DNA of 35,366 nt from RUG13409 sp045616985 (GTDB taxonomy: Bacteria > Bacillota > Clostridia > Peptostreptococcales > Anaerovoracaceae): contig JAZLHU010000014.1 in assembly GCA_045616985.1 (NCBI GenBank), forward strand, positions 1 through 35,366. The letters run 5' to 3'. Both the position numbers and the translations under genes were made by a program. Below are positions 32,732-35,366 of the stretch, piece after piece (position 1 is the first letter of the stretch; each line of letters starts with the position of its first letter). The notes beneath the pieces are model-generated. The model worked only from the letters and a program-made list of their open reading frames with translations. It had not been told where the DNA came from and made no database searches.

Positions 32732-33649
32732 CTAATCTTCAAGAGCCTTAAGCTCTGCTTCGCTGGCATCAAGCTCTCTGTTTTGATTGATGTTTTGTCT
32801 TGCGCCCTTCTTCCTCGGGTCGCGCCTTATTTCCTGCTTGGTATAAATATAATACTCCGTTGAGAGCTTTTCCGGATTTTCTCCCCCTGCCTCTTCAAGA
32901 ACGAGTCTTGTCTTGATCTTGTTTTCAAGAATATTTACATCAAACACAAGGGCCTTTCCGTCTCTTGTTGAAACACGCTCACCGACCTCAGGCATACCCT
33001 GCTTTAAATTGATATAGGTATCATTTTCGTACTGAAGGCAGCACATAAGCCTTCCGCAGATCCCGGAAATCTTTGTAGGATTCAGAGAGAGGTTTTGAAC
33101 CTTTGCCATCTTAATTGAAACCGGAGCAAACTCAGGAAGCCATGAGGAACAACAAAGAGATCTTCCGCAGGAGCCGATCCCGCCGATCATTTTGGTTTCA
33201 TCTCTTACGCCTATCTGACGGAGTTCGATTCTCATTCTGAATGCCGATGCCAAATCCTTTACAAGATCTCTGAAATCCACTCTGCCGTCTGCGGTAAAAT
33301 AGAAAATAATTTTGCTGTTATCGAATGTATACTCAACATCAACAAGCTTCATTTCCAGCTTTCTGTTATTGATCTTTCCCTGACATATAGAAAGCGCTTT
33401 TTCTTTTTTTGCCATGTTTTCCGCATGATGAACCCTGTCTTCGTCATTGGCCTTTCTTAAAATCGGCTTTAACGGCTGCACAACTGAGGACTCCTCAACA
33501 AGACATACCTCCAGGGCTACCGTTCCGAATTCTATTCCCCTTGCGGTTTCAACTATTACATCTTCACCCGCAAAAAGAGACAGCTCGCCCGGATCAAAAT
33601 AATACACTTTTCCCGCGCTGCGGAATTTTACTCCTGCAACCTTGACCAT
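32732..33649 (-). CDS. ricT: RicT/YaaT, PSP1-domain iron-sulfur protein
   Basis: RicT forms a complex with RicA and RicF in Firmicutes that carries iron-sulfur clusters and directs RNase Y-dependent mRNA maturation. The 305-residue protein has the PSP1 domain (about 60-145), and the conserved cysteine motifs GSCGRSLCCSSWL and GICGRLMCCLQYE that provide cluster ligands. A low-complexity basic and acidic tail (about 280-305) follows. It comes 12 bases after holB and one base before trmN6. The usual neighbour genes yaaR and yabA are absent here. Confidence 0.93.
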   Translation of the reverse strand: MVKVAGVKFRSAGKVYYFDPGELSLFAGEDVIVETARGIEFGTVALEVCLVEESSVVQPLKPILRKANDEDRVHHAENMAKKEKALSICQGKINNRKLEMKLVDVEYTFDNSKIIFYFTADGRVDFRDLVKDLASAFRMRIELRQIGVRDETKMIGGIGSCGRSLCCSSWLPEFAPVSIKMAKVQNLSLNPTKISGICGRLMCCLQYENDTYINLKQGMPEVGERVSTRDGKALVFDVNILENKIKTRLVLEEAGGENPEKLSTEYYIYTKQEIRRDPRKKGARQNINQNRELDASEAELKALED

Positions 33650-33661
33650 AATCTTTCCTTT

Positions 33662-34441
33662 CTACACGCGAAGACACATCTGTTTTAATGTGTATGCAAC
33701 GCTGTGTCCTTGTTTTAAGTATTTTCTGCCGGCTTCAGCCTGTTCTATGGCGTTGCCGAGCAAATCAACATCGTTTGCCCCGCTTCGCAGCTCCATGGCC
33801 AGCGCCTCTTCAAGTATATCAACAAATTCCAATGCCCTCTGTCTGGAAGAATCCTTATCCGCAAGTATGTCGGATATAACGGCTTTTTTCCTGTAATAAG
33901 GGCCTTTCTTTTTTATCTGAGCAATGAAAACCTCTGCGGCAGCTTTTACGGCATCGCCTGCATCGTTGTTTTCGTCTTCTAAAATATATGTATTACAGCG
34001 GCTTTGAACGGTGGGTAATATCGCATCCAGTCTTTCCGACAGAAGAACTATCACTGCCTGTGTGGTGGGTTCTTCAAGTGTCTTTAAGAGCTTATTCTGA
34101 GCCGCATGGTTCATTAAATGAGCATCCCTGATCAATACTCCATAGCAGCTTCCGAAGGGCTTAAATCGGAGTTTATCAACCAACTCCCCGATCTGCGAAA
34201 CAAGTATGGTTTCTTTATCATCCGGTTTTCCGAGCAGAATGAAATCCTCATGGTTTCCGTGCCTGAATTTTTTTTCGGAAAGCTCATCCCCGCAAAGGAC
34301 CTTTTCGCAAAGCCAAAGCCCAAGCTCCTCTCTTGATTTACTGTTTCCTCCGACAAATAAAAATGCATGACCCATTCTTTGTGAATGCATCATCCTTTCT
34401 ATTTGCTCTGCTATTTTCCTGTTAGAAAGAAGCTCTTGCAT
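33662..34441 (-). CDS. holB: DNA polymerase III delta-prime-like clamp-loader subunit
   Basis: The 259-residue protein has the AAA+ clamp-loader plan of delta-prime: GHAFLFVGGNSKSREELG (24-41) at the P-loop position but without the GKT residues, LVDKLRFKPFGSCYGVLIRDAHLMNHAAQNKLLKTLEEP in the Walker B to sensor region, and IVLLSERLDAILPTVQSRCNTY (SRC motif) for contacts in the ring. The zinc-binding cysteines of many delta-prime proteins are missing, and the C-terminus is short compared with the roughly 330 residues of typical HolB. Its ATG lies in the tmk 3' end (20-base overlap). A role as the non-ATP-binding stator is expected. Confidence 0.88.
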   Translation of the reverse strand: MQELLSNRKIAEQIERMMHSQRMGHAFLFVGGNSKSREELGLWLCEKVLCGDELSEKKFRHGNHEDFILLGKPDDKETILVSQIGELVDKLRFKPFGSCYGVLIRDAHLMNHAAQNKLLKTLEEPTTQAVIVLLSERLDAILPTVQSRCNTYILEDENNDAGDAVKAAAEVFIAQIKKKGPYYRKKAVISDILADKDSSRQRALEFVDILEEALAMELRSGANDVDLLGNAIEQAEAGRKYLKQGHSVAYTLKQMCLRV

Positions 34442-35045
34442 TAAATATATCCTGCAGATTTTTTTGAATTTCTTCTATGCTCTTTGATGCATCTATCACA
34501 GCATAGCGATCCTTATTCCTTTCGGATAATTCTTTGAATCCCCGATAAACCCTTTGGTGGAAATCAAGCTTTTCACGCTCCATACGATCGGCTTTATCTG
34601 TAAAAGAATTTCTCTTTTTTGACTCCTCTGCGGAAATGTCAAAGAAAAATGTTATATCAGGCTCGCAGCCCGAAACAGCGTATTCATTAATAATTCTGAC
34701 CTGCTCGCCAAGACCTCTGGCATAACCCTGATAAGCAATGGAAGAATCAACAAATCTGTCGCAAAGGACAATCTTTCCGGCTTCAACAGAAGGCTTAATA
34801 AGCTGCGCAACATGCTGCGCTCTGGCTGCGGCAAAGAGAAACATTTCCGTTACAGGATCCTCTTCCTTTGCATCGGGATCTAAAATTATTTCTCTTATTC
34901 TTTCCGATATGGGTGTGCCGCCCGGCTCTCTGGTAACCACAACCTCTCTTCCCACAGATTTCAAATAATCCGCAAAAAGCCGGATCTGTGTTGATTTACC
35001 GCAGCCGTCAGTTCCCTCAAATGTTATAAACAATCCTTTATTCAT
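34422..35045 (-). CDS. tmk: Thymidylate kinase
   Basis: Tmk phosphorylates dTMP to dTDP. The 207-residue protein is complete: P-loop FEGTDGCGKST (9-19), TREPGGTPISERIREIIL (the DR(Y/H)-preceding loop), LCDRFVDSSIAYQGYARG (substrate-binding DR motif), and the LID region with RMEREKLDFHQRVYRGF. The ATG at 35045 has no ribosome site within range; AGGAAG is over 20 bases away. It overlaps the stop codon of the small upstream ORF by eight bases, so its translation is probably coupled to that ORF. Confidence 0.95.
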   Translation of the reverse strand: MNKGLFITFEGTDGCGKSTQIRLFADYLKSVGREVVVTREPGGTPISERIREIILDPDAKEEDPVTEMFLFAAARAQHVAQLIKPSVEAGKIVLCDRFVDSSIAYQGYARGLGEQVRIINEYAVSGCEPDITFFFDISAEESKKRNSFTDKADRMEREKLDFHQRVYRGFKELSERNKDRYAVIDASKSIEEIQKNLQDIFNARASF

Positions 35046-35196
35046 GCTTGTTATTTGAATTAATCTTCCTTACCTTATCATTCCTTACGATTGAATTTTT
35101 TGCTCTGATCAAACGCAGCAAAAACACCAATCCTGCGATAAATACAGGAAGACAAAGTAAAACAAAAAATACGGTTTTTAAAGTATCGTAAAGCAC
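35038..35196 (-). CDS. Putative 52-residue single-span membrane peptide upstream of tmk
   Basis: This short frame begins at GTG (35196-35194) and ends at TAA overlapping the tmk start by eight bases. The translation has a short start, one strong membrane segment (about residues 8-30, TVFFVLLCLPVFIAGLVFLLRLI) and a basic, polar tail (RAKNSIVRNDKVRKINSNNKHE), so the positive-inside rule puts the tail in the cytoplasm. It fills the whole gap between the 5S rRNA and tmk. There is no ribosome site; a TATAAT ends six bases before the GTG. The membrane-type composition and tail coupling support a real gene, but there is no recognised family and the start is uncertain. Confidence 0.5.
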   Translation of the reverse strand: MLYDTLKTVFFVLLCLPVFIAGLVFLLRLIRAKNSIVRNDKVRKINSNNKHE

Positions 35197-35202
35197 ATCT
35201 AT

Positions 35203-35208
35203 ATTATA
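35203..35208 (-). promoter_or_regulatory. -10 box upstream of the small ORF and tmk
   Basis: A perfect TATAAT on the minus strand, with the T run after the 5S rRNA (35226-35231) at the -35 position with a 17-base spacing. The predicted start falls on the GTG codon of the small ORF. Confidence 0.5.
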
Positions 35209-35230
35209 ACAAAATTTCAGACAATAAAAA

Positions 35231-35346
35231 AGTGGCGACGTCCTACTTTCCCAGGCCGCTTCCAGCCAAGTATCATCAGCTCTGCTAAGCTTAACTACTG
35301 AGTTCGAGATGGGATCAGGTGTAGCCTTAGCGATATTGCCACCACA
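35231..35346 (-). rRNA. rrf: 5S ribosomal RNA
   Basis: On the minus strand the sequence starts TGTGGTGGCAATATCGCTAA and continues with the hallmark ACACCTGATCCCATCTCGAA and CTCAGTAGTTAAGC, the loop E region GATGATACTTGG, and GGGAAAGTAGGACGTCGCCAC. The two ends pair to form helix I (TGGCGAC with GTGGC-type complement). About 116 bases is the normal Firmicute length. Six T follow directly after the 3' end, so helix I plus this run may itself act as the rRNA operon terminator. The 16S, 23S and any tRNAs would lie beyond the right edge. Confidence 0.95.
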
Positions 35347-35366
35347 TTTTTAAAGAAGATATTTTG

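Overview
The window looks like a chromosomal stretch from a low-to-mid GC Firmicute, most likely a strict anaerobe of the class Clostridia. The evidence is gene content and style: class III fructose-1,6-bisphosphatase, RicT, RqcP, a SpoVB/MurJ-type flippase, a BMP-family nucleoside importer, strong AGGAGG-type ribosome sites and TTGACA/TATAAT promoters. I cannot name the family or genus from sequence alone. Almost every gene is on the minus strand; the only plus-strand gene is a divergent aroA homologue at 30689-31972. There are no transposons, prophage genes, CRISPR arrays or tRNAs. Coding density is very high, and no gene-free stretch exceeds 150 bases.

Region by region, in the direction of transcription (right to left). 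(1) 35346-32017: the 5S rRNA ending an rRNA operon, then a 52-codon membrane-peptide ORF, tmk, holB, ricT and trmN6, a compact version of the conserved Firmicute tmk-holB-ricT-trmN cluster. (2) 31972-30661: the aroA-like gene, convergent with trmN6 and divergent from fbp; a perfect 20-bp palindrome carries both -10 boxes. (3) 30638-27110: fbp and a SpoVB/MurJ-like flippase. (4) 27100-26694: HU with a consensus promoter and its own terminator. (5) 26676-17411: rqcP, uvrB, ung, uvrA, an alpha/beta hydrolase, gdhA, a small exported protein and a TagA-type glycosyltransferase, closed by a terminator. (6) 17465-5852: a degenerate ParA/MinD-like protein, then ftsE, ftsX, an M23 hydrolase, recJ, a CtpA/B protease, a YerC-type regulator, a PPTase-RecX fusion, ileS and a GntR/FCD regulator, closed by a terminator. 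(7) 5849-216: xpt and a four-gene BMP/Nup-type ABC importer, a purine or nucleoside salvage operon. (8) 146-1: the start of a secreted protein running off the edge.

The most notable items are these. The AroA-like protein has lost several catalytic residues. One ORF fuses a 4'-phosphopantetheinyl transferase to RecX. IleRS carries a GXHH instead of HXGH signature, a variant linked to mupirocin hyper-resistance. At 17408-17465 a promoter appears to start inside the loop of a terminator whose 3' arm is the next gene's ribosome site. Three genes (rqcP, the aroA homologue and the small ORF before tmk) have a -10 box only 6 to 9 bases before the start codon and no Shine-Dalgarno, so they may be leaderless. 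A GntR-type operator-like palindrome sits just upstream of ileS, with the GntR gene just downstream.
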